Source: Micrococcales bacterium 72-143 (lineage in GTDB: Bacteria > Actinomycetota > Actinomycetes > Actinomycetales > Microbacteriaceae). From it: 64,000 nt of DNA. Location of the stretch: NCBI GenBank assembly GCA_001898835.1, contig MKVM01000003.1, positions 1 to 64,000 of the forward strand, written 5' to 3'. A program made the position numbers and the translations under genes. Positions 43,102-51,728 of the stretch are shown in pieces (position 1 is the stretch's first letter; every line of letters begins with the position of its first letter). Under the pieces are notes generated by a model. The model searched no databases. It was not told the DNA's origin and saw only the letters and a program-made list of their open reading frames with translations.

Positions 43102-44394
43102 TCAGGCCCAGCGCGAGGGGCTCGTGAGGCCCTCGTAGAGCGGGAAGGCCTCGGCGAGCGTCGCCACGCGGGCGCGGAGCGCCGGGATGTCGGCGTCGGG
43201 CTGCAGCGCGAGCGCGATCACGTCGGCCACCTCGCGGAACTCCTCGTCGCCGAAGCCGCGGGTCGCGAGCGCGGGGGTGCCGATGCGCACGCCCGAGGTC
43301 ACCATGGGCGGGCGCGGGTCGTTCGGTACGGCGTTCTTGTTGACCGTGATGCCGACCTCGTGCAGGCGGTCCTCCGCGTCCTTGCCGGTGAACTCGGAGT
43401 CGCGCAGGTCGACGAGCACGAGGTGCACGTCGGTGCCGCCCGTCAGCACGTCCACGCCCGCGGCCTTCGCATCCGGGGCCGTCAGCCGCTCGGCGAGCAG
43501 CTGGGCGCCGCGGATGGTGCGCTCCTGCCGGTCGCGGAACTCCGGCGTGCCGGCGAGCTTGAACGCGGTCGCCTTCGCGGCGATGACGTGCATGAGCGGC
43601 CCGCCCTGCTGGCCGGGGAACACGTTCGAGTTGATCTTCTTGGCGAGGTCCTCGTCGTTGGTGAGGATGAAGCCCGAGCGTGGCCCGCCGATCGTCTTGT
43701 GCACGGTCGAGCTCGTCACGTGCGCGTGCGGCACGGGCGAGGGGTGCAGGCCCGCGGCCACGAGGCCCGCGAAGTGGGCCATGTCGACCCACAGCTTCGC
43801 GCCCACCTCGTCGGCGATCGCGCGGAACGCGGCGAAGTCGAGCTGGCGCGGGTAGGCCGACCAGCCGGCGATGATCACCTGCGGCTGCACCTCGAGGGCG
43901 GCGCGGCGCACCTCGTCCAGGTCGACGCGGAAGGTCTCCGGGTCGACCTTGTAGGAGTGGGCCTCGTAGAGCTTGCCGGAGAAGTTGAGCTTCATGCCGT
44001 GGGTGAGGTGGCCGCCGTGCGCGAGCTCGAGGCCCAGGATGCGGTCGCCCGGCTGCGCGATCGCGGCGAGCACCGCGGCGTTCGCGGATGCGCCCGAGTG
44101 CGGCTGCACGTTCGCGTACGCGGCGCCGAACAGCTCCTTGGCGCGCTCGATGGCGAGCGACTCGACGACGTCGACGAACTCGCAGCCGCCGTAGTAGCGG
44201 CGGCCCGGGTAGCCCTCGGCGTACTTGTTGGTGAGGACCGAGCCCTGCGCCTCGAGCACGGCACGCGGCACGAAGTTCTCGGAGGCGATCATCTCGAGGG
44301 TCGACCGCTGGCGGCCGAGCTCCTCCTCGAGCGCGGCGGCGACCTCGGGGTCGACCTCGGAGAGGGGCTGGAGGAAGGTGGATTCGGCGGACAC
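43102..44394 (-). CDS. glyA: Serine hydroxymethyltransferase
   Basis: 430 aa, GTG start. Conserved [42 protein letters not shown] and the PLP-lysine region [15 protein letters not shown]. It makes glycine and methylene-THF from serine. First gene of glyA-folD. Confidence 0.97.
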   Translation of the reverse strand: MSAESTFLQPLSEVDPEVAAALEEELGRQRSTLEMIASENFVPRAVLEAQGSVLTNKYAEGYPGRRYYGGCEFVDVVESLAIERAKELFGAAYANVQPHSGASANAAVLAAIAQPGDRILGLELAHGGHLTHGMKLNFSGKLYEAHSYKVDPETFRVDLDEVRRAALEVQPQVIIAGWSAYPRQLDFAAFRAIADEVGAKLWVDMAHFAGLVAAGLHPSPVPHAHVTSSTVHKTIGGPRSGFILTNDEDLAKKINSNVFPGQQGGPLMHVIAAKATAFKLAGTPEFRDRQERTIRGAQLLAERLTAPDAKAAGVDVLTGGTDVHLVLVDLRDSEFTGKDAEDRLHEVGITVNKNAVPNDPRPPMVTSGVRIGTPALATRGFGDEEFREVADVIALALQPDADIPALRARVATLAEAFPLYEGLTSPSRWA

Positions 44395-44531
44395 TGGCGC
44401 TCCTTACGTCACGAGAAAACTACCCGGTCATGTGGGGGGCGGCCCAGGCGTACGGCAGCCGTTCACTCGTTCGTCGCTCCCCGATGGTGACCCATCCGAA
44501 CGCCAGTCGCGACCGTGCCAGACTAGCCGAT

Positions 44532-46100
44532 GTGCGCCTCGGAACCACCATCGGCCTGGCCGGGGTCGCCCTGATCGCGGCGGCCGGTCTGGTGGTGGTC
44601 ACGTTGAGCTCGACGTCGGGAGCCCCGGCGGGCGCGGGCTCGTCCCGTGCCGATCGCCCCTCGGTCGTGCCGGCACCGCTCGAACTCGACGTGCTCGGCG
44701 GGGCGCCGTTCACGCTGAGCGGCGGCACCCCCGTCCTCGCCGAGGATCCGGTGCTCGCGGACGTCGCCGCCGCCTACGCCGAGGCGGTGCGGGAGCGCAC
44801 CGGGCTCGCCCTGCCCGCCGACGACGGCCACGCCCGCATCCGCTTCGCCCTCGACGCGGCGCTCGCTCCCGAGGAGTACCGCATCGAGGTGCGACCCACC
44901 GGCATCCGCGTCGACGCGGGGGATGCGGCGGGCGCCTTCTGGGCGGTCCAGACCCTGCTGCAGCTGCCCGCCCCGGGCGACGACGAGAACGTGCCCGCCG
45001 TGACGGTGCACGACGCCCCGCGCTTCGCCTACCGTGCGGCGATGCTCGACGTGGCCCGGCACTTCTTCACCGTCGAGGACGTCGAGCGCTACCTCGACCG
45101 CGTCGCCTCGCTCAAGCTCAACGTGCTGCACCTGCACCTCACCGACGACCAGGGGTGGCGCATCGCGATCTCCGCGCATCCGCAGCTCGCCGAGATCGGC
45201 GGCCGCTACGCGGTCGACAGCGACCCCGGCGGCTTCTACACCCAGGACGACTACCGTCGCATCGTCGCCTACGCCGCCGAGCGGTTCATCACGATCGTGC
45301 CCGAGGTGGACATGCCCGGCCACACCAACGCGGCGCTCGCCTCGCTGCCCCAGCTCAACCCCGGCGGCAAGGTCGCGAAGCCCTACACCGGCATCGAGGT
45401 GGGCTTCTCGACGCTCGACACCGCATCCGAGACCACCTACGCGGTGATCGGGGACGTGCTGACCGAGCTCGCCGCGCTGACGCCCGGACCGTACCTGCAC
45501 ATCGGCGGCGACGAGTCGCACGCGACCGACCCCGCCGACTACCGCGCCTTCGTCGAGCGCACCGCCCGCATCGCGGCCGACACCGGCAAGACCGTGATCG
45601 GATGGCACCAGCTCGGGCAGTCGGACGCGCTGCCGCCCGGCACGGTGGGCCAGTACTGGGGCTACGTGCAGCCGGAGCCCGCGGATGCCGAGGAGGCCCG
45701 CTCGATCCTCGCGCAGGGGGGACGGCTCATCATGTCCCCCGCCGACGTCGCCTACCTCGACATGAAGTACGACTTCCTCACGCCCCGTGGACTCACCTGG
45801 GCGAACGGCTACACCTCGATCGAGGACGCCTACTCCTGGGACCCCGCGGCGGTCGTCTCCGGCGTCGCCGAGGACGCGATCCTCGGTGTCGAGGCGCCGA
45901 TCTGGACCGAGACCCTCCGCACGATGGACGAGGTGGAGGAGATGGCCATGCCGCGGCTCGCGACGATGGCCGAGGTCGCCTGGACGCCGCAGGCGGAGCG
46001 CGACTACGCCGGCTTCGTGCCGCGCCTCGTGAGGCTCGCCGCCCGCTGGGACGCGGAGGGCGTGCGCCACCTGCGCCCGGCCGGCATCCCCTGGGCCTGA
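44532..46100 (+). CDS. Exported GH20 beta-N-acetylhexosaminidase
   Basis: 522 aa from GTG at 44532. That start is preferred because CAGACT lies 7 nt upstream (as before rnhA) and the protein then opens with a clean signal peptide/anchor (VRLGTTIGLAGVALIAAAGLVVV); ATG at 44484 is the alternative. N-terminal GH20b domain, then the TIM barrel with DVARHFF, LNVLHLHLTDDQGWR, EVDMPGH and the catalytic Asp-Glu pair in HIGGDESH. It releases GlcNAc from chitin or glycan fragments outside the cell, feeding the nag operon at 50-57 kb. Confidence 0.88.
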   Translation: MRLGTTIGLAGVALIAAAGLVVVTLSSTSGAPAGAGSSRADRPSVVPAPLELDVLGGAPFTLSGGTPVLAEDPVLADVAAAYAEAVRERTGLALPADDGHARIRFALDAALAPEEYRIEVRPTGIRVDAGDAAGAFWAVQTLLQLPAPGDDENVPAVTVHDAPRFAYRAAMLDVARHFFTVEDVERYLDRVASLKLNVLHLHLTDDQGWRIAISAHPQLAEIGGRYAVDSDPGGFYTQDDYRRIVAYAAERFITIVPEVDMPGHTNAALASLPQLNPGGKVAKPYTGIEVGFSTLDTASETTYAVIGDVLTELAALTPGPYLHIGGDESHATDPADYRAFVERTARIAADTGKTVIGWHQLGQSDALPPGTVGQYWGYVQPEPADAEEARSILAQGGRLIMSPADVAYLDMKYDFLTPRGLTWANGYTSIEDAYSWDPAAVVSGVAEDAILGVEAPIWTETLRTMDEVEEMAMPRLATMAEVAWTPQAERDYAGFVPRLVRLAARWDAEGVRHLRPAGIPWA

Positions 46101-46107
46101 CCCGCGG

Positions 46108-47295
46108 TCAGCGGTGCGCCGCGAGGCGCGCGCGGTCGCTGGCGAGCACGAATACGAGCGACACGGCGATCACGACGGCCGCGACCCAGGGAAGCACCTG
46201 GATGCCGAACCGGTCGAGCAGCACACCGCCGAGCAGCGCCCCGCCGCCGATCGCGACGTTGAACGCCGTCGTCAGCCACGCCGCCGCGAGGTCGCGGATG
46301 CGCTCGGATGCCGAGTGCAGCACCCGCGAGTGCATGAGCGCCGGAACACCGCCGAAGAAGATGCTCCAGAGCACCATTCCGATCACGATGGGGACCGCGG
46401 AGGTGCCGAAGGCGGCGAGCCCCAACATGCTGAGGGCGACGCCCGCGAGCGCCACGTTGACGGCGCCGCGCGGGTAGCGGTCGCCGAAGGCGCCCCCGAG
46501 CGCGAGGCCGATCGCACCGGCCGCGCCGTACACGAAGAGCAGGCCGCTCACGGCGCCCTCGTCGATGCCGCCCACCTGGATGACCCACGGTGCGATGTAG
46601 GTGGAGAAGATGTTCTGCCCCGTGATGACGAGCACCACGGTGAGGCAGACGATGACGACGGCCGGGAGGGAGCGGTCCTTGCGGGTCGGGATGGCGATCT
46701 CGCCCGTCGCGAGCGTCACGAGGTGCGACACGGGTGGCAGGTAGAGGATCACGAACACCATGAACACCACGACGACCGCCGCCATCGCGCCGAAGGCGAG
46801 TCGCCATCCGAGCGCGTGCCCCAGGAAGGTGCCGATCGGCACCCCCAGGATGAACGCCATCGTGCCGCCGGCGTTGGTGATCGAGATGGCGCGCGCGAGC
46901 TGGTGGCGCGGCACGAGGAGCGCCGCGTACGGCCCCGTGACCGCCCAGAACAGTCCGTGGGCGAGCCCGCCGAGCACGCGCGCCCCCACCAGGAACCAGT
47001 AGGTGGGGGCGATCGCGCACAGCACGTTGGTGAGCGCGAAGATGCCGAGCAGCAGCACCATGAGCCACTTGCGCGAGTAGCGGCGCGTCAGCACGGTGAG
47101 CGGCGCGGTCGACAGCACGACGGTGCCGGCGAAGACCGTCACGAGCAGGCCGATCTGCGACTCCGACACCTTCAGCTCCGCCGCCATCTCCGGCAGCAGG
47201 CCCGTGGGCAGGAACTCGCTCGAGACGGATGCGAAGATCGCGCCGGTGAGGACGAGCAGGCGGAAGAAGGGGAAACCGGTGGTGCTCGTGCTCAC
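46108..47295 (-). CDS. MFS drug/metabolite exporter (DHA1, AraJ/PbuE-like)
   Basis: 395 aa with 12 predicted helices. Motifs include SSEFLPTGLLPEMAAELKVSES in helix 1-2 and LGGLAHGLFWAVTGPYAA in helix 4, characteristic of the AraJ/arabinose-efflux-like branch. Substrate unknown. TAGGCT lies 6 nt before the ATG; divergent from purU over 45 bp. Confidence 0.85.
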   Translation of the reverse strand: MSTSTTGFPFFRLLVLTGAIFASVSSEFLPTGLLPEMAAELKVSESQIGLLVTVFAGTVVLSTAPLTVLTRRYSRKWLMVLLLGIFALTNVLCAIAPTYWFLVGARVLGGLAHGLFWAVTGPYAALLVPRHQLARAISITNAGGTMAFILGVPIGTFLGHALGWRLAFGAMAAVVVVFMVFVILYLPPVSHLVTLATGEIAIPTRKDRSLPAVVIVCLTVVLVITGQNIFSTYIAPWVIQVGGIDEGAVSGLLFVYGAAGAIGLALGGAFGDRYPRGAVNVALAGVALSMLGLAAFGTSAVPIVIGMVLWSIFFGGVPALMHSRVLHSASERIRDLAAAWLTTAFNVAIGGGALLGGVLLDRFGIQVLPWVAAVVIAVSLVFVLASDRARLAAHR

Positions 47296-47301
47296 CCGAC
47301 G

Positions 47302-47307
47302 AGCCTA
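47302..47307 (-). promoter_or_regulatory. -10 element, leaderless MFS gene
   Basis: TAGGCT on the minus strand, 6-nt gap to the ATG at 47295. Confidence 0.5.
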
Positions 47308-47326
47308 GACCGACCCGGCGACGCCC

Positions 47327-47332
47327 TACGCT
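47327..47332 (+). promoter_or_regulatory. -10 element, leaderless purU
   Basis: TACGCT with an 8-nt gap to the GTG at 47341. Confidence 0.5.
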
Positions 47333-47340
47333 GGTGTCTC

Positions 47341-48198
47341 GTGAGCGCCACGACCACGCACTGGATCCTGACCCTCGTCTGCGAGGACCGCCCCGGGATC
47401 GTGCACGCCATCAGCGGCGCGATCGTCGAGGCCGAGGGCAACATCACCGAGTCGCAGCAGTTCTCGAGCGACGACACGGGCACCTTCTTCATGCGGCTCC
47501 AGGTCGAGTCGGCCGCGAGCCGCGAGGCCTTCGAGGCGGCACTCGCCCCCGTCACGGAGCGCTACGGGATGACGTGGCAGCTCGACGTCGTCGGCCGGCC
47601 GCTGCGCACCCTCGTGCTCGTGTCGAAGGCGGGCCACTGCCTCAACGACCTGCTGTTCCGCCAGCGGGCCGGGCAGCTGGGGGTCGACATCCCGCTCGTG
47701 CTGTCGAACCATCCGGAGCTCGGCGAGCTCGCCGCGTTCTACGGGGTGCCGTTCGAGTCGCACCCCGTCGCGACGCCCGGCCAGAAGCTCGCCTTCGAGG
47801 ACCGCGTGCTCGAGGTCGTCGAGGAGCACGACATCGAGCTGGTGGTGCTCGCGCGGTACATGCAGATCCTCTCGCCCGAGCTGTGCGGGGCGCTCGCGGG
47901 GCGGGTCATCAACATCCACCACTCCTTCCTGCCCGGCTTCAAGGGCGCGAACCCCTACAAGCAGGCGCACGCGCGCGGCGTGAAGCTCATCGGGGCGACC
48001 GCCCACTTCGTGACGAGCGACCTCGACGAGGGGCCGATCATCGAGCAGAACGTCGTGCGGGTCGACCACACCCGCACCCCGGCCGAGCTCGTCGCGATCG
48101 GGCAGGACGAGGAGAGCCGCACCCTCACGCAGGCGGTCAAGTGGTTCTCGGAGGACCGCGTGCTGCTCGACGGCGCGCGCACGATCATCTTCAAGTAG
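47341..48198 (+). CDS. purU: Formyltetrahydrofolate deformylase
   Basis: 285 aa from GTG at 47341. N-terminal ACT domain (LVCEDRPGIVHAISGAIVEAEGNI), then a formyltransferase-fold catalytic domain with NIHHSFLPGFKGANPYKQA and the Asp of SDLDEGPII. It releases formate from 10-formyl-THF and balances the folate pool supplied by glyA-folD nearby. Confidence 0.93.
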   Translation: MSATTTHWILTLVCEDRPGIVHAISGAIVEAEGNITESQQFSSDDTGTFFMRLQVESAASREAFEAALAPVTERYGMTWQLDVVGRPLRTLVLVSKAGHCLNDLLFRQRAGQLGVDIPLVLSNHPELGELAAFYGVPFESHPVATPGQKLAFEDRVLEVVEEHDIELVVLARYMQILSPELCGALAGRVINIHHSFLPGFKGANPYKQAHARGVKLIGATAHFVTSDLDEGPIIEQNVVRVDHTRTPAELVAIGQDEESRTLTQAVKWFSEDRVLLDGARTIIFK

Positions 48199-48250
48199 CG
48201 GCCACGGCCGCATGCGGCATCGAAGTCCCGTCTCCTAGCCGGGCGGAGAG

Positions 48251-48360
48251 CCGGGCGGAGAAACTGTCGTGCGGCGGGAGCAGTTGCTCCCGCCGCATCA
48301 CCGCAACTCCGCCCGCGCTCGCGATTGCTCCCGCCGACCACGCGGTTGCTCCCGCCGAGC
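48251..48360. repeat. nagA-flanking non-coding repeat, copy 1
   Basis: Starts CCGGGCGGAGA, then three copies of a GCGRTTGCTCCCGCCG-type word at 48280, 48321 and 48342 (spacings 41 and 21). The first word is part of a perfect palindrome, 12-bp arms GCGGCGGGAGCA at 48271-48296. Same layout as 49873-49982 on the other side of nagA. Confidence 0.75.
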
Positions 48361-48409
48361 GGGGGGCGGGGCTCGCGCCCGCGCTGCGCGGCAGCGAGCG
48401 CGCAACGCC

Positions 48410-48452
48410 CACCCCGCTGGTCGGGTGCCGCGCGCAGCGCGGTGTATCGAGA
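48410..48452. repeat. REP-like palindrome before nagA
   Basis: CCGCTGGTCGGGTGCCGCGC and its imperfect inverse ending GTATCGAGACC. It resembles a palindromic sequence that is widely dispersed between genes in related actinobacteria (GGTCTCGATAC...CTCGACCAGC). Recall-based; a genome search would confirm. Confidence 0.5.
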
Positions 48453-48464
48453 CCGCACCCCCTC

Positions 48465-48470
48465 TAGGCT
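48465..48470 (+). promoter_or_regulatory. -10 element, leaderless nagA
   Basis: TAGGCT with a 7-nt gap to the GTG at 48478. Confidence 0.5.
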
Positions 48471-48477
48471 CGTTCTC

Positions 48478-49611
48478 GTGACGCTGCTCCTGCACTCCGC
48501 ACTGCTCACCGACGAACGCGGCGAGACCCCGGACGGCTGGGTGCTGTTCGAGGGCGACGCGATCGCGGCGGTCGGCGCGGGCGACGGGCCGGATGCCGAC
48601 GAGCGCGTCGATCTCGGGGGCGCCCGTCTGGTGCCCGGCTTCGTCGACATCCACGGACACGGCGGCGGGGGCCACGCCTACGACGACGGGGGCGAGGAGC
48701 TGGCGGCGGCGCTCGCCACCCATCGCGCGCACGGCACCACCCGATCCGTCATCTCGCTCGTGGCGAATCCGCTCGCCGCCCTGCGCTCGAGCCTCGCCGA
48801 GGTGGCTGAGCTCGCGGCATCGGACCCTCTCGTGCTCGGCACGCACCTCGAGGGCCCGTACCTCGCCCCGGAGCGCCGCGGAGCCCACCACGTCGACTAC
48901 CTGCGCGAGCCCGACCTCATCGAGGTCGAGGAGCTCATCGCGGCCTCGCACGGCACCCTGCGGCAGATCACGATCGCCCCCGAGCTGCCCGGCGCGGACG
49001 CAGCGATCGACGCGCTCGTCGCCGCCGGCGTGCGGGTGGCGGTCGGCCACACCGAGGCCGACTACGAGACCGCCGCGCGCGCCTTCGACCGCGGAGCCAG
49101 CATCCTGACGCATGCCTTCAACGCCATGAACGGCATCCACCACCGTGCGCCGGGGCCCGTCGTCGCGGCCCTCTCGGACCCGCGGGTGACGCTCGAGATC
49201 GTGCTCGACGGTCACCACGTGCACGAGCAGGTCGTGGCCCTCACGCTCGACGAGGCGCCCGGGCGGGTCGCGTTCATCACGGATTCGATGGCAGCGGCGG
49301 GCAGCGCGGACGGCGACTATCGTCTCGGCGCGCTCAACGTGACGGTGCGCGACGGTCTCGCGCTGCTGTCGGGTACCGAGACGATCGCGGGCTCGACCCT
49401 CACCCTCGACGCCGCCGTGCGCCGCGCCGTCGACGTCGTGGGCCTGGGCTGGCCGGATGCCGTCGCGGCCGTCACCGCCGTGCCCGCCCGCGCGCTCGGC
49501 TACGGCGACCGTCTGGGCCTGCTCGAGCCGGGTTACGCGGCGGACGCGGTAGCGCTCGACGCGGACGGCCGCGTGACGTCCGTCTGGGGCGCGGGCACCC
49601 GCATCCGCTGA
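48478..49611 (+). CDS. nagA: N-acetylglucosamine-6-phosphate deacetylase
   Basis: 377 aa from GTG at 48478; upstream in-frame sequence is repeat. Amidohydrolase metal sites PGFVDIHGHGGGG, THLEGPY, VGHTEADYE, LTHAFNAM and the catalytic Asp in FITDSMAAAG. It converts GlcNAc-6-P to glucosamine-6-P, the substrate of NagB, encoded convergently 400 bp away. Confidence 0.94.
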   Translation: MTLLLHSALLTDERGETPDGWVLFEGDAIAAVGAGDGPDADERVDLGGARLVPGFVDIHGHGGGGHAYDDGGEELAAALATHRAHGTTRSVISLVANPLAALRSSLAEVAELAASDPLVLGTHLEGPYLAPERRGAHHVDYLREPDLIEVEELIAASHGTLRQITIAPELPGADAAIDALVAAGVRVAVGHTEADYETAARAFDRGASILTHAFNAMNGIHHRAPGPVVAALSDPRVTLEIVLDGHHVHEQVVALTLDEAPGRVAFITDSMAAAGSADGDYRLGALNVTVRDGLALLSGTETIAGSTLTLDAAVRRAVDVVGLGWPDAVAAVTAVPARALGYGDRLGLLEPGYAADAVALDADGRVTSVWGAGTRIR

Positions 49612-50016
49612 GCACCGGTTCGGGTCGTCGCGGGGGCGGGCCGTGTCCTGCCCCATTCGGCAGTGAAGTGGAATCCTCTGCGGATCACGAGCGCCTGGAT
49701 CAAGGTGGCGTACATCGATGCGTGGGGGTCGGCGGCGCGTTTCCGGTCAACACCGCGCTCGGCTGGGCACCCCGGTGAAGTTCGACTGCGCCGCAGCCCC
49801 AGCGCAGTACCGGATGCACGGGTCGAGTTCGCGGCCCCTCGGCCCGAGCCGCAGAGGCTCGGCCTGCGCTGACCGGGCGGAGACACGCGCAGGCGGCGAG
49901 AGTAATTGCTCCCGCCAGGTGCACGCATCACCGCCCGATGGCGCGGTTGCTCCCGCCGACGGTGCGCCTGCTCTCGCCGCTCAGCCGTGAGGCACGGCAG
50001 GCAGGCGACAGGCGGC
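49612..50016. other. Non-coding gap between nagA and nagB
   Basis: 405 bp without a convincing gene. The first 260 bp contain short GC hairpins and a possible degenerate frame (49663 onward) that I could not match to anything; the last part is repeat copy 2. Confidence 0.55.
49873..49982. repeat. nagA-flanking non-coding repeat, copy 2
   Basis: Starts CCGGGCGGAGA, with TTGCTCCCGCC words at 49902, 49943 and 49964, again spaced 41 and 21. Diverged from copy 1 between the words but collinear, 1622 bp away. Confidence 0.75.
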
Positions 50017-50802
50017 CTACCGCGCCCAGTCGGGCCGGTTGTCCCAGGCGTAGCGATAGTAGTCGGCGAATCGCAGGTGCGCGGCGGCGGCCTCGTCCAC
50101 GAGCACCGTGACCTCCGGGTGCAGCTGGATCGCCGAGCCCGGCAGCGACGCCGACACCGGTCCCTCGACGGCGCCCGCCACGGCATCCGCCTTCGCCTCG
50201 CCGAACGCCAGCAGCACGAGCGCCCGCGCGTCGCGGATCGTGCCGAGCCCCTGCGTGAGGCAGTGCCGCGGCACCTCGTCGACGGATGCGAAGAAGCGCG
50301 CGTTGTCGCGCCTGGTCGCCTCGGTGAGCGTCTTCACGCGCGTGCGCGAGGCGAACGAGGAGCCCGGCTCGTTGAAGCCGATGTGTCCCGTGCGCCCGAT
50401 GCCGAGCACCTGGATATCGACACCCCCGGCCGCAGCGATCGCGGCCTCGTAGCGGATGCCCGCGGTCTCGATCGGACCGCCGTCGTCCCCAGGCACGTGG
50501 ACGAGCGACGGCGTGAGGCCGAGGGTGTCGACGACTTCGCGCGTGATGACCGCGCGGTAGCTCTCCGGGTGCCCGGCGGGCAGCCCGACGTACTCGTCGA
50601 GCGCGAAGCCGCGCACGCGAGACCAGTCGAGGCCGCGGCGGGCCAGCGCGCTCCACACCGGGAGCGGCGTCGAGCCGGTCGCGAGGCCGAGCACGGCGTC
50701 CGGCTTGGCGCGCACGACGCGCTCGATGAGGTCCGCGGCGAGCTCGCCCGCGGCGGCCTTCGCCTCATCCGGGCTGCCCGGCAGGATCACGACCTCGGCC
50801 AT
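50017..50802 (-). CDS. nagB: Glucosamine-6-phosphate deaminase
   Basis: 261 aa from ATG at 50802 (GTG at 50805 is equally possible). LGLATGSTPLPVWSAL (phosphate loop), FALDEYVGLPAGHPESYR with the catalytic Asp, and GRTGHIGFNEPGSSF. It makes fructose-6-phosphate and ammonia from GlcN-6-P. Last gene of the amino-sugar operon; start overlaps the kinase stop. Confidence 0.95.
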   Translation of the reverse strand: MAEVVILPGSPDEAKAAAGELAADLIERVVRAKPDAVLGLATGSTPLPVWSALARRGLDWSRVRGFALDEYVGLPAGHPESYRAVITREVVDTLGLTPSLVHVPGDDGGPIETAGIRYEAAIAAAGGVDIQVLGIGRTGHIGFNEPGSSFASRTRVKTLTEATRRDNARFFASVDEVPRHCLTQGLGTIRDARALVLLAFGEAKADAVAGAVEGPVSASLPGSAIQLHPEVTVLVDEAAAAHLRFADYYRYAWDNRPDWAR

Positions 50803-51728
50803 CACACCACCTCCAGGGTGTTCGCCTCGGGGTCGCCGACGAACGCGGCGCCCACCGCGGCGGCGGGGAAGTCGGGTGGCAGCAGCCGCAGCCGCTCACC
50901 GAGGCCGAGCGAGGCGACGAACGGCGACGCCGCCTCCCACCCGGCGATCACGGCGCGCACGCCCGCGATGAGCTCGTCGCCGATGCGGCTGATCCCGCCG
51001 CCGATCACGACGTCGTCGACGTCGACGGCGAGCACGAGCAGCCGTGCGGCCTCGGCGACGCCCTGCAGCAGCCGGTCGCGCACCGCGGTCGCCGCGGGGT
51101 CGCCGGATGCTGCGGCGGCGAAGAGGGCGCGCACGGGGAGCGGGTCGTCGCTCGGCCACTGCCGGGCGACCGCGGAGCCGGACGCGTACAGCTCGAGGCA
51201 GCCGCGCTGACCGCACGGGCACAGCGGGCCCGCGGGGTCGACGGGGATGTGCCCGATCTCGCCCGCGACACCGCTCACGCCGCGCCACAGCTCGCCGCCG
51301 AGCACGAGGCCGGCGGCGAGGCCGGTGCCCACGTTGAGGTAGGCCATCGACTGGCCGGAGCCGAGCCCCTGCAGGTGGAACGCGCCGAGCGCCGCCGCGT
51401 TGACGTCGTTCTCGACCCGGACCGGCCGGCCGAGGCGGGCGCGCAGCTCGGCGCCGAGCTCGAGGTCGGCGAGGCCGAGGTTGACGGCGTGGCTCACGCG
51501 GCCGGTGCCGGGGTCGACGGCGCCGGGGATGCCGATCCCGATCGAGGTGAAGTCCTCGATCGGCGTGCCGGTCGCGTGCGACAGCTGGTGCACGGCGGCG
51601 ACGGCCGTGTGCAGCACGACCTCGGCGCCGAATCCTGTGGGGAGCCGCAGGGTCGAGGCGACGTGGCCGTCCTCGCGGATGGCGACGGCATCCGTCTTGG
51701 TGCCGCCGATGTCGAGCCCGACCCTCAC
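50802..51728 (-). CDS. ROK-family sugar kinase (probable GlcNAc kinase)
   Basis: 308 aa from GTG at 51728, overlapping the nagZ stop by 4 nt. ATP loop GLDIGGTKTDAV, catalytic Asp in RVENDVNAAALG, Zn motif CPCGQRGCLE. No HTH, so it is a kinase rather than a repressor. By position it would phosphorylate GlcNAc released by NagZ, giving GlcNAc-6-P for NagA. Confidence 0.88.
   Translation of the reverse strand: MRVGLDIGGTKTDAVAIREDGHVASTLRLPTGFGAEVVLHTAVAAVHQLSHATGTPIEDFTSIGIGIPGAVDPGTGRVSHAVNLGLADLELGAELRARLGRPVRVENDVNAAALGAFHLQGLGSGQSMAYLNVGTGLAAGLVLGGELWRGVSGVAGEIGHIPVDPAGPLCPCGQRGCLELYASGSAVARQWPSDDPLPVRALFAAAASGDPAATAVRDRLLQGVAEAARLLVLAVDVDDVVIGGGISRIGDELIAGVRAVIAGWEAASPFVASLGLGERLRLLPPDFPAAAVGAAFVGDPEANTLEVV

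Noticed and set aside
44395..44531. Folate or glycine riboswitch upstream of glyA
   Set aside because: The gap is short and I could see no matching conserved core or pairing.
48199..48480. DasR (dre) operator upstream of nagA
   Set aside because: No sequence close to ACTGGTCTAGACCACT was found; the phased TTGCTCCCGCC words are unrelated.
49663..49872. Small plus-strand gene between nagA and nagB
   Set aside because: No Shine-Dalgarno or leaderless -10, no recognisable fold, and codon use is not typical; at most a decayed fragment.
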